A DNA stretch of 8,776 nt from Candidatus Bathyarchaeota archaeon (GTDB lineage Archaea > Thermoproteota > Bathyarchaeia > Bathyarchaeales > SOJC01): positions 1 through 8,776 of the forward strand of contig DAOWHM010000070.1 in the NCBI GenBank assembly GCA_030641425.1. The letters are read 5' to 3'. This document shows positions 1-5,705 of this stretch, piece after piece. The notes beneath the pieces were generated by a model, which was given only the letters and a program-made list of their open reading frames with translations, had not been told where the DNA came from and made no database searches. Every line of letters starts with the position of its first letter. Positions within the stretch are counted from its first letter, which is position 1. The translations under genes were made by a program, and so were the position numbers.

Positions 1-56
1 ATGATAGTCCAAGCCGTCTCGCGCGCGCAAGGAATAGAAAAAAGAGGGGAGTTTGC

Positions 57-68
57 GCATGCATGCAT
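57..68. repeat. GCATGCATGCAT 12-mer, copy 1 of 2
   Basis: This exact self-complementary 12-base alternating purine-pyrimidine run occurs here and again at 6219-6230. Both copies are intergenic and both lie near a second alternating GC run (GCGCGCGC at 21-28 here; GTGCGCGCAC at 6252-6261 there). Such runs can adopt Z-DNA or cruciform structure, or be a binding site. No function can be assigned from sequence alone. Confidence 0.5.
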
Positions 69-121
69 AAAGCATACATCATATATCTACATACATACTT
101 TGTCCGCGTTTCTACATAATC

Positions 122-132
122 TTTATATTTTA
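122..132 (+). promoter_or_regulatory. Candidate TATA box for the pilin-like gene
   Basis: The AT-rich TTTATATTTTA looks like an archaeal TATA box. Transcription would be expected to start about 25 bases downstream, near 150, leaving a leader of about 60 bases before the TTG at 212. A 7-base inverted repeat (ATATGTC at 152-158, GACATAT at 167-173) would fall at the very start of that leader, with a purine-rich AGAAGGA in its loop. Confidence 0.4.
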
Positions 133-211
133 TGATACGATCACATTATGTATATGTCCAGAAGGAGACATATTGTAGTCAAGTACAACAAAAATACAGG
201 AAGATAAAAAG

Positions 212-622
212 TTGAAGACCTTCATCAAATCAAAAAGCGGAACAACGAAAGCATTAGGAGTGTTGATGCTGGTAATAGTCACCATTGCATCAGGTTTCAT
301 GTTCCTGAATTTCGTTACAAATAACGTCGACTCAATGAAAACAGTCTTTAACACTCAAATGAAAAATTTGCTCCTTGACCACTTCTCTGCAAATATAACT
401 CACATAGTCATATTCCTAAAAAACACAGCCAACAATGTCGTCGAAATCGCCCAAGCATATGTGAACAACATACTTGCAGTTCTCCAAGAAGGAAAAGCAA
501 TCATCGCACCTCTAACAACTGGAATCGCAACCATTATAGGATCTTTCAAAGAAGGTAACACATATGAAATAAAACTCGGTAATTTTCTTAGCGTCGACCT
601 TAGCTTCACAGTAACAATCTAA
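212..622 (+). CDS. Small N-terminally membrane-anchored, pilin-like protein
   Basis: This 136-residue protein is not recognised as a named family. It begins with a basic stretch (Lys at 2, 6 and 8, then Ser-Gly at 9-10), followed by one hydrophobic segment at about residues 14-35. The rest is polar to moderately hydrophobic with no cysteines and a beta-rich C-terminal end. This tripartite layout resembles archaeal type IV pilin/archaellin precursors, in which a prepilin peptidase cuts after a Lys/Gly-type site just before the hydrophobic helix; a cut after Gly10 would fit. It could equally be a simple one-pass membrane-anchored protein facing outward. The TTG start is chosen because the only upstream codons in frame run back to a stop at 176-178 without another start, and GGAAG at 199-203 is suitably placed as a ribosome binding site. 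It stands alone, with no pilus assembly gene in the window. The gene is likely real; the pilin assignment is tentative. Confidence 0.55.
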   Translation: MKTFIKSKSGTTKALGVLMLVIVTIASGFMFLNFVTNNVDSMKTVFNTQMKNLLLDHFSANITHIVIFLKNTANNVVEIAQAYVNNILAVLQEGKAIIAPLTTGIATIIGSFKEGNTYEIKLGNFLSVDLSFTVTI

Positions 623-635
623 AAATACCAACATC

Positions 636-640
636 TTTTT
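636..640 (+). terminator. Weak oligo-T terminator after the pilin-like gene
   Basis: A T5 run lies 13 bases after the stop codon, in a pyrimidine-rich patch with no stem before it. Archaeal RNA polymerase can terminate on T-runs alone, so this is the likely 3' end, but five Ts is a minimal signal. Confidence 0.3.
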
Positions 641-783
641 CCATCACGGCATACATGCCTCGCCAATAAATAATGCATAGGAAACTATTATCGGTTCCGA
701 AAGAATCTTCTATCCAGTATACTTCTGATGAGCCGTTGATAGATACCAAATGCACGAGGAAAAAATGGGGTTGTGCGGGAGAA

Positions 784-816
784 ATCTCCAGGAGATGCAC
801 TAAACGTCTATATAAG
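784..816 (+). promoter_or_regulatory. Palindrome plus TATA box, candidate regulated promoter
   Basis: The perfect inverted repeat ATCTCC-A-GGAGAT (784-796) lies 11 bases upstream of a good archaeal TATA box, CTATATAAG (808-816). A dyad just upstream of the BRE/TATA element is a usual position for an archaeal regulator site. A start near 840 would give a leader of about 200 bases before the deaminase. Confidence 0.35.
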
Positions 817-880
817 CAGTATTTTTCCAGCGTTAAACTATATCCTCACTTATATTCACGGCATTTATCATCATTGTATG

Positions 881-896
881 ACCAACTGGAGTTGGT
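881..896 (+). other. Hairpin in the region upstream of the deaminase
   Basis: ACCAAC (881-886) and GTTGGT (891-896) form a perfect 6-bp stem around a TGGA loop. CAACTGG (883-889) is also complementary to CCAGTTG at 926-932, so two mutually exclusive pairings exist. No T-run follows either stem, so this is not an intrinsic terminator of the bacterial kind. Confidence 0.35.
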
Positions 897-991
897 AAGC
901 CACAAAAAAAGAATAGGCCCAAACACCAGTTGCTGTATTATTAAACCCAAAGAATACTTCAGTTTGAGTTCTTATATCATAGTGTGGATTT

Positions 992-1001
992 CCCCCCCCC
1001 C
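992..1001 (+). repeat. C10 homopolymer followed by A8
   Basis: Ten consecutive C bases (992-1001) are followed three bases later by eight A bases (1005-1012), 36 bases before the deaminase start. A run this long is rare in a genome of this composition and is also a classic place for sequencing or assembly length error. It lies outside any supported coding sequence. Confidence 0.8.
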
Positions 1002-1037
1002 AACAAAAAAAACGGGACCCATGCAGGTTGAGCAAAC

Positions 1038-2138
1038 TTGGTAAAATACAATGCCTATGTTGAAGAGATGCACAAACATGCAGAGGCCAGCATTAGACTA
1101 ATATCAGAGATCCCCAAAATCGAGCTTCACCTCCATCTAGAAGGAGCGATTCCTCTAAGCACTCTCTTTGATCTCATCAAGAAACGAGGAGGGGCCCCTT
1201 CAATCAGCTCTCTTGAAGATTTAAAGAAAAAGCTCACCTACCGAGATTTCTCTCACTTTATTGAAGTATGGACTTGGAAGAACACTTTCATTCAAGAAGA
1301 GAGAGACTTCGAAGAGATCACCTATCATGTGCTACGCTCATTGAGTAAACTAAATGTCAAATATTTAGAAGCGTTCTACTCACCGGGGGACTATTTAAGG
1401 CAAGGATTGTCAGTGCCGAAGATTACGGAGTATGTTATTAAGGGAAAAGAAAAAGCGTACTCGGATTTCGGCATTCGAAGCGAGTTAATTATTGATCTAA
1501 TCAGAGATCATGGACCTAAAGTAGGCATGCAGCGACTGGATGAAGTGACGCCTTATCTCCATAAGGGTGTGATAGGCATCGGCATTGGCGGAAGTGAACA
1601 AACTTTTCCAGCTGGCCCCTATAGAGACCTTTATAGAGAAGCTAGAAGGCGAGGTTTCAGACTAACAGCTCACGCGGGCGAAGTAGCAGGACCAGTATCA
1701 ATTTGGGCTGCTATAAGAAAACTAAAATGCGAACGAATCGGTCATGGAGCGAGAGCAAATGAAGATCTTCAGCTTTTGTCGTTCCTGAAGAAAAGTCAAA
1801 TCCCCCTCGAAATGTGCGTAACAAGCAACGTGAAGACAAATGTCTTCAAATCCATAAAGTCTCACCCAATAAAGCAATACTACAACAATGGATTGATGGT
1901 CACTGTAAACTCTGATGACCCAACGATGTTCAACACTACCATAACGCAAGAGTACCTCCAATTAGTGAATGAATTAAACTTTTCACTTCAAGACATCAAA
2001 CAGCTTACACTTAATGGCATCGAAGCATCTTTCATGCCCTACGAGATGAAAGAGAAGATGGAGCACAAATTTCATGAAGAGTGGGAAAAACTGCTTGACA
2101 AATATTCCAACAGCACTGTTACTGTGTCAGATAAATGA
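1038..2138 (+). CDS. add: Adenosine deaminase
   Basis: This 366-residue protein, the usual length for the family, would hydrolyse adenosine (or deoxyadenosine) to inosine and ammonia in purine salvage, in the cytoplasm. It is a metal-dependent amidohydrolase with a TIM barrel. Visible catalytic motifs are complete: HLHLEG with the metal-binding His31 and His33; AHAGE with metal ligand His212 and catalytic Glu215; GHG with His236; and NSDDP with metal-binding Asp293 and Asp294, followed by the normal family C-terminal helices. The TTG at 1038 is used here because GGTTGAG lies a few bases upstream; ATG at 1068 (residue 11) is a credible alternative, since the first conserved motif begins only at about residue 28. 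The gene stands alone with no other nucleotide gene nearby. Family members also include adenine deaminase and deaminases of modified adenosines, so the precise substrate is not certain; family membership is. Confidence 0.9.
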   Translation: MVKYNAYVEEMHKHAEASIRLISEIPKIELHLHLEGAIPLSTLFDLIKKRGGAPSISSLEDLKKKLTYRDFSHFIEVWTWKNTFIQEERDFEEITYHVLRSLSKLNVKYLEAFYSPGDYLRQGLSVPKITEYVIKGKEKAYSDFGIRSELIIDLIRDHGPKVGMQRLDEVTPYLHKGVIGIGIGGSEQTFPAGPYRDLYREARRRGFRLTAHAGEVAGPVSIWAAIRKLKCERIGHGARANEDLQLLSFLKKSQIPLEMCVTSNVKTNVFKSIKSHPIKQYYNNGLMVTVNSDDPTMFNTTITQEYLQLVNELNFSLQDIKQLTLNGIEASFMPYEMKEKMEHKFHEEWEKLLDKYSNSTVTVSDK

Positions 2139-2215
2139 AGGCACTGCTTAAATCTATTCCCACCTACGATTAATGCAAGCTGTATGAGGGCTCTTCTCAA
2201 AATCTCGCACAATTC

Positions 2216-2223
2216 TTAATAAA
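2216..2223 (+). promoter_or_regulatory. TATA box suggesting a leaderless transcript
   Basis: TTAATAAA is centred about 27 bases upstream of the ATG at 2246. An archaeal transcript would start at or within a base or two of that ATG, and no purine-rich ribosome binding site precedes it, so a leaderless mRNA is likely. Confidence 0.4.
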
Positions 2224-2245
2224 CCCAGTAGTACCCTACAATTCT

Positions 2246-2425
2246 ATGAGAAGGTTCATCTTTTCGGAACGTGAACGACGGTTACTGGAGAACTTCCTTG
2301 CAAACACAAACAGCAGTAAGGATGCAGCAGTGACAATGGTCCTTCAGAAGATTAAGAAATACAGAGTATTGTTTGAGGATGTGTATCTTTATCTCCAGGT
2401 GAGAAAGACTATGACTGATTTATAG
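2246..2425 (+). CDS. Small basic helical protein, 59 residues
   Basis: The protein starts MRRFIFSERERRLLENFL and continues as a mostly helical, Lys/Arg-rich chain ending in a run of Tyr, Leu and Val. The opening pattern, a short strand with Arg-Arg-Phe then Ser-Glu-Arg-Glu-Arg-Arg and an amphipathic helix, resembles short uncharacterised proteins I associate with mesophilic Thermoproteota; this is from memory, not a search. No catalytic motif, cysteine or membrane segment is present. A small HTH-like DNA- or RNA-binding role is possible given the charge, but not shown. The ATG is clear, the frame is fully open to TAG, and a TATA box at leaderless distance lies ahead. A zinc-ribbon gene follows 40 bases downstream and may be co-transcribed. 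Confidence 0.6.
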   Translation: MRRFIFSERERRLLENFLANTNSSKDAAVTMVLQKIKKYRVLFEDVYLYLQVRKTMTDL

Positions 2426-2465
2426 CATGCACGCCATAACAATGATTTGAAAGGATTTAGAAAAT

Positions 2466-2576
2466 GTGAAATGTTTAAAATGTGGGCACACGTGGAAAAG
2501 AAGTAAGCTTACTGAGTATGTATCATTTCTCGCTAAATGCCCAAAATGTAGTTCAAGATCATTAATGAGATACTAG
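2466..2576 (+). CDS. Tiny zinc-ribbon protein, 36 residues
   Basis: Two CxxC knuckles are spaced as in a zinc ribbon: Cys3-x2-Cys6 followed by Gly-His-x-Trp, and Cys25-Pro-Lys-Cys28, with a basic tail ending Arg-Ser-Leu-Met-Arg-Tyr. The four cysteines should bind one zinc ion. Such minimal ribbons are common in archaea and usually have no known function; nucleic-acid or protein contact is the likely role. GTG at 2466 is the only usable start, because a TGA at 2448-2450 closes the frame upstream, and AAGGA at 2451-2455 is a plausible ribosome binding site. The even knuckle geometry and the stop right after the second knuckle argue that this is a complete gene rather than a fragment. Confidence 0.6.
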   Translation: MKCLKCGHTWKRSKLTEYVSFLAKCPKCSSRSLMRY

Positions 2577-2785
2577 TAGCAAGCAAAAAGCGCTCACAGA
2601 TACAACCATTAATAGTTGAAAAGACAAAATAAACAGTGAAAACGTTAAGGAAATGGCTGTTCACGAAACGCTCAAGGGCTTGAGAGTTATCTACAAGCTC
2701 GAAACCGTATAGTCACGATAAATAGAAGCAGGAAAACTTGAGGAAAAACCTTCAAAGACCCTTTGCTTAGTGAGTTCTGCAAAAG
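2577..2785. other. Non-coding or decayed stretch before the thiolase operon
   Basis: No intact gene was found. One frame reads protein-like for short segments (for example 2653-2709, Met-Ala-Val-His-Glu...) but is broken by TAG at 2710-2712 and TAA soon after, and by a TGA upstream. It may be the remains of a gene, but no family can be recognised. No tRNA or obvious structured RNA was seen. Confidence 0.4.
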
Positions 2786-2787
2786 AC

Positions 2788-2837
2788 TTATAGTTTTAGG
2801 TAGCCACTAAGACTATTCCTTTCATTAAAAATGAGGT
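2788..2837 (+). promoter_or_regulatory. Promoter and ribosome binding site of the thiolase/DUF35 operon
   Basis: CTTATAGTTTT, with TTATAG at 2788-2793, is a reasonable TATA element; transcription would begin near 2818, giving a leader of about 28 bases. GAGGT at 2833-2837 lies 8 bases before the TTG at 2846 and supports that unusual start codon. Confidence 0.45.
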
Positions 2838-2845
2838 AAGAAAAA

Positions 2846-4000
2846 TTGAGTGATGTTGCTATTGTCGGTGTTGGGTGCACCGGTTTCAAGTCGGTGACAC
2901 CTGACGTTTCATACAAAGAGATGATGTTCGAAGCAGCCACTAGGGCTTATCAAGATGCAGGGAACATTAGTCCACGAAAAGACATTGACGCCTTCATTTC
3001 AGTTGCTGAAGACTACTGGGAAGGAATCAGTATATTTGACGAATTCGTCCCAGACCAACTCGGTGCGGTGATGGGTCATCTATTCACAATCTGCGGAGAC
3101 AGTATTATCGGACTATCCACAGCCTACATGCTAATAAAGACGGGATACTTCGACGTTGTAGCATTGGAGTCCCATGGCAAACCATCAGACCTACTCACAC
3201 TCTATGATGTTGTTTCCTTCGCAATGGATCCAGTTCTCAACAGACCTCTAGGAGGACATCCCTTCTATGTTGGAGGGATGGAGATGAACCGTTTCCTCTG
3301 CGAAACAGGCAACACCAAAGAACAATGTGCAATGGTAGTGGCAAAAAACAAAGGAAACGCGCTGCCAAATCCCTACGCAGCTTATGGAGCGGACATAGAA
3401 GTTGAAGATGTACTTTGCTCCAATCCATATTTCTATCCTTTAAACAGACTAGACATCAGCCAACCAGCAGATGGAGGCATTGTCCTGGTGCTAGCATCTA
3501 GCGAAGTTGCTCACAAGCTAAACGACAATCCAATATGGGTAAGAGGTGTTGGCTGGATCTGCGAGACACCTTCCCTAGAAACACGATGTTGGAGCGAAGC
3601 AATCTACGCCAGAATGGCTGCTCAAATGGCCTATAAGAAGGCAGGGATCAACACTCCCAGCCGAGAAGTTGACTTTGCAGAGGTAGATGACATGTTCTCC
3701 TACAAAGAACTTCAACACATGGAAGCTCTACGGCTCTGCGGAAAGGGACAAGCTGGCAAACTGACTGAAGAAGGAGTAACTAGAATCGACGGCGATCTTC
3801 CCATCAACCCCTCAGGAGGTATGTTAGGGATGGGTTGGCCTCTAGAAGCATCTGGCATGCAACGCTTGTTAGAAGTCGTATTGCAGCTGAGAGGAGAGGC
3901 AGGAAGCAGACAATTGCCAGACGTAGAAGTTGGCGTAGCCCAGTCATGGCGTGGAGTTCCAACAACCACAGGCGCAGTTGCAGTATTGAGTAATTGTTAG
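2846..4000 (+). CDS. Thiolase-superfamily protein A (SCP-x/archaeal type), keeps nucleophilic Cys
   Basis: This 384-residue cytoplasmic protein has the length and layout of archaeal acetyl-CoA acetyltransferase/SCP-x thiolases: an N-terminal strand VAIVGVG, a central KNKGNAL segment at about 167-173, a domain linker with RLDISQPADG at about 201-210, and the C-terminal INPSGG loop at 320-325. By alignment with the canonical C-A-S-G motif, Cys83 (ICGDS) sits exactly at the nucleophile position, 17 residues before the SG/TG turn. The other catalytic positions are changed: the EVHD-type His is Asp281 (EVDDMF), the GHP His is Trp331 (GWP), and the usual HNVGG end reads QSWRG. A normal Claisen condensation or thiolysis is therefore doubtful; acyl transfer or acyl holding through Cys83 remains possible. 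It is first in a four-gene operon with a paralogue and two DUF35 proteins, so it is probably one subunit of a larger complex. The TTG start is supported by GAGGT 8 bases upstream. The fold is certain; the reaction is unknown. Confidence 0.85.
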   Translation: MSDVAIVGVGCTGFKSVTPDVSYKEMMFEAATRAYQDAGNISPRKDIDAFISVAEDYWEGISIFDEFVPDQLGAVMGHLFTICGDSIIGLSTAYMLIKTGYFDVVALESHGKPSDLLTLYDVVSFAMDPVLNRPLGGHPFYVGGMEMNRFLCETGNTKEQCAMVVAKNKGNALPNPYAAYGADIEVEDVLCSNPYFYPLNRLDISQPADGGIVLVLASSEVAHKLNDNPIWVRGVGWICETPSLETRCWSEAIYARMAAQMAYKKAGINTPSREVDFAEVDDMFSYKELQHMEALRLCGKGQAGKLTEEGVTRIDGDLPINPSGGMLGMGWPLEASGMQRLLEVVLQLRGEAGSRQLPDVEVGVAQSWRGVPTTTGAVAVLSNC

Positions 4001-4006
4001 AGGTGA
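4000..4006 (+). promoter_or_regulatory. Ribosome binding site that decides the start of thiolase B
   Basis: GAGGTGA overlaps the last base of the thiolase A stop codon. It directly abuts the ATG at 4007 (zero spacing) but stands 6 bases from the in-frame ATG at 4013, so 4013 is the better start. Confidence 0.6.
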
Positions 4007-4012
4007 ATGGAT

Positions 4013-5179
4013 ATGTTTGGAAAGAAAAGAGTTGCAGTAATAGGCGCAGGCATGACCTTGTTCAGGAGAACCTTGAAGGAAACAGGGAAGGAGCTTGCTT
4101 GGGAAGCCAGCAAAATGGCATTAGATCAAGCTGGTCTTGAGCTTAAAGACATAGACAGCGTCGTCATGGGAACTGCTCCAGACGCATTCGATGGAGTTCA
4201 CATGAAGGGAGAATACTTAGCTGATGGTTCAGGAGCATACCGAAAACCTTACTCACGGGTGTTCGTCGGCGGAGGAACAGGAGTCTTCGCAGTTGATGCA
4301 GGTTGGTGGCATATTGCTTCAGGTCAGTTCGACACTTGTCTAGTAGTGGCCGAGGAGAAGATGTCTTCCTGTTATCCCCACCCAGCGTACGCATTCACAA
4401 CAATCTTCGACCCAATCTACGCCCGACCATTAGGAGTAACATTGATTTGGATATTCGCCCTCGAAATGCACAGGTACATGCATGTTCATGGCATTAAGAA
4501 GGAGGAAATAGCGCTAGTATCAGTGAAGAACAAAGGGAATGCTCTAGATCATCCTTGTGCTCAACTCGCTGCTAAAATCACCGTGGAAGATGTCCTCAAC
4601 TCAGAAGTATTATGTTATCCCGTTCAAAGACTCGACATCAGCCCAACAAGCGATGGCGCCGCAGCATTAGTCTTAGCTTCTGAAGACGTAGCCAAGAAAG
4701 TCACGGACAACCCTGTCTGGATAGATGGGGTAGGATGGTCCATTGACAGTACTTACTGGACAAACCGTGACCTCTACTATCCCAGATACGTGCAGAGTGC
4801 TGCTCAGATGGCTTACAAGATGGCAGGAATCAAGAACCCACCAAAAGAGATTGACGTAGCAGAAGTCTATGACCCCTTCGACTACAAAGAACTACACCAC
4901 ATGGAAGGCTTAATGCTCGCACGCAAAGGACAAGCACCTAAATTGACAGCTGATGGAGTGACTCAAAGAGACGGAGACCTACCAATTAATCCATCAGGTG
5001 GACTCCTCGGCGTCGGCAACCCAATTGCGGCAGCTGGAACCATGAAATGCTGTGAAATCTTCTGGCAACTTCGAGGTGAAGCAGGTAAGAGACAGGTCAA
5101 AGGCGACCCAAGAACCGGACTAGCTCAAGCATGGGGTGATCTGATGCAATACGGCTCGGTCGTCATAATGAGGAGCTGA
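4013..5179 (+). CDS. Thiolase-superfamily protein B, lacks nucleophilic Cys, Tyr in place of His
   Basis: This 388-residue paralogue of the preceding gene shares KNKGNAL, RLDIS and INPSGG segments in the same order, and its C-terminal LRGEAGKRQVKG is typical of archaeal thiolases. The nucleophile position is Gly87 (GGGTG instead of CASG), so it cannot form the acyl-cysteine intermediate. The EVHD motif reads EVYDPF with Tyr286, and the GHP motif reads GNP with Asn336. A YD-x-F motif is also found in SCP-x/Ltp2-like members, and Ltp2 is a thiolase-fold retro-aldolase that works with a DUF35 partner and uses tyrosines instead of Cys/His. B may thus be a C-C lyase/aldolase, or a non-catalytic partner that completes the active site of A. 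The ATG at 4013 is preferred over 4007 because of ribosome binding site spacing. The gene follows A after 12 bases, and its own end supplies the ribosome binding site (GAGGAG at 5170-5175) for the next gene. Confidence 0.85.
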   Translation: MFGKKRVAVIGAGMTLFRRTLKETGKELAWEASKMALDQAGLELKDIDSVVMGTAPDAFDGVHMKGEYLADGSGAYRKPYSRVFVGGGTGVFAVDAGWWHIASGQFDTCLVVAEEKMSSCYPHPAYAFTTIFDPIYARPLGVTLIWIFALEMHRYMHVHGIKKEEIALVSVKNKGNALDHPCAQLAAKITVEDVLNSEVLCYPVQRLDISPTSDGAAALVLASEDVAKKVTDNPVWIDGVGWSIDSTYWTNRDLYYPRYVQSAAQMAYKMAGIKNPPKEIDVAEVYDPFDYKELHHMEGLMLARKGQAPKLTADGVTQRDGDLPINPSGGLLGVGNPIAAAGTMKCCEIFWQLRGEAGKRQVKGDPRTGLAQAWGDLMQYGSVVIMRS

Positions 5180-5184
5180 AACAG

Positions 5185-5703
5185 ATGAGTGAGAAGATTA
5201 AACATTTCCCAGGCGAACAAGTGAAGAACATAGATGTCAAGGAAGGTAGAATACCAGCTGTGAGACATCGACCCAACGCCAAATACTTGTGGAGCGCTGG
5301 TATAGCAATGAGTAGATTCTTGGAAGGACTGAAGAAAGGTAAAATCGTGGGAGCCACATGCAAGAAATGTGGTCGAATTATGGTTCCGCCTAGAGCGTTC
5401 TGTGAGCAATGCTTCAAGCCAGTCGATGGATACGTCAACATAAAAGACACAGGCACGATCAACACGTACTCAGTTTCTTACGTAGCTGGAGACGCTAGCC
5501 GCATAAAAGAGCCAATCCTCGTAGCAATAATTGATTTAGATGGAGCTTCAGAAGGAATGGGAATTCTTCACATTCTCGGCGAAATCGACGATTGGAAGCA
5601 GATTAAGTTCGGAATGAAAGTTAAAGCGGTATGGAAACCTTCCGAAGAAAGAACTGGCAGTATCAAAGACATCAAATACTTCCGACCACTCCAGGAGGTC
5701 TAA
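5185..5703 (+). CDS. DUF35 OB-fold/Zn-ribbon acyl-CoA-associated protein A
   Basis: This 172-residue protein has a zinc ribbon, Cys59-x2-Cys62 and Cys73-x2-Cys76, with the typical VPPR between the knuckles, followed by an OB-fold that ends in the conserved IKYFRP. An N-terminal helix (about 35-52, GIAMSRFLEGLKKG) precedes the ribbon, as in DUF35 proteins. In the archaeal thiolase/HMG-CoA synthase complex, DUF35 proteins bridge the enzymes and help bind the CoA pantetheine arm; in steroid side-chain aldolases they are required partners. Here the likely partner is one or both thiolase-fold proteins encoded just upstream. The start ATG lies 5 bases after the thiolase B stop, with GAGGAG as ribosome binding site inside that gene's end, so translation is probably coupled. 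It has an HFPG motif at residues 7-10 that recurs as HWPG in the next gene. Confidence 0.85.
   Translation: MSEKIKHFPGEQVKNIDVKEGRIPAVRHRPNAKYLWSAGIAMSRFLEGLKKGKIVGATCKKCGRIMVPPRAFCEQCFKPVDGYVNIKDTGTINTYSVSYVAGDASRIKEPILVAIIDLDGASEGMGILHILGEIDDWKQIKFGMKVKAVWKPSEERTGSIKDIKYFRPLQEV
5693..5699 (+). promoter_or_regulatory. Strong ribosome binding site for DUF35 protein B
   Basis: AGGAGGT is a full match to the 16S anti-Shine-Dalgarno core and lies 6 bases before the ATG at 5706. It fixes that start against an open extension upstream to 5631 that overlaps the preceding gene. Confidence 0.7.
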
Positions 5704-5705
5704 AC

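Larger units (their letters stand above)
623..1037. other. 415-base stretch without a convincing gene
   Basis: No protein here has recognisable features. An open frame at 673-1044 has unlikely composition (rich in Ser, Lys, Cys and Tyr, ending in Pro runs encoded by a C homopolymer) and overlaps the deaminase start. The stretch holds a palindrome/TATA pair at 784-816, a hairpin at 881-896, a second TATA-like TTATATCA at 972-979 and a C10 run at 992-1001. It is best read as a regulatory region or long leader for the adenosine deaminase gene. Confidence 0.5.

Noticed and set aside
1..135. Open frame from the ATG at position 1 to TGA at 133-135
   Set aside because: It runs through alternating-repeat DNA and gives low-complexity His/Tyr/Ile-rich sequence. 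A neighbouring frame ending at 113 is equally open. Neither resembles the end of a known gene.
673..1044. 123-residue open frame between the pilin-like gene and the deaminase
   Set aside because: Composition is unlike a protein (Cys, Ser, Lys and Tyr scattered, Pro run from the C10 tract), no motif is recognisable, it has no good ribosome binding site and it overlaps the deaminase start.
2586..2785. Possible decayed gene with in-frame stops
   Set aside because: Short protein-like segments exist, but three or more stops interrupt them and no family is recognisable, so a pseudogene call is not supported.
5125..5465. Overlapping antisense open frames across the DUF35 A region
   Set aside because: They are antisense to a well-supported gene with intact zinc ligands and have no recognisable motif; the openness reflects codon bias of the sense gene.
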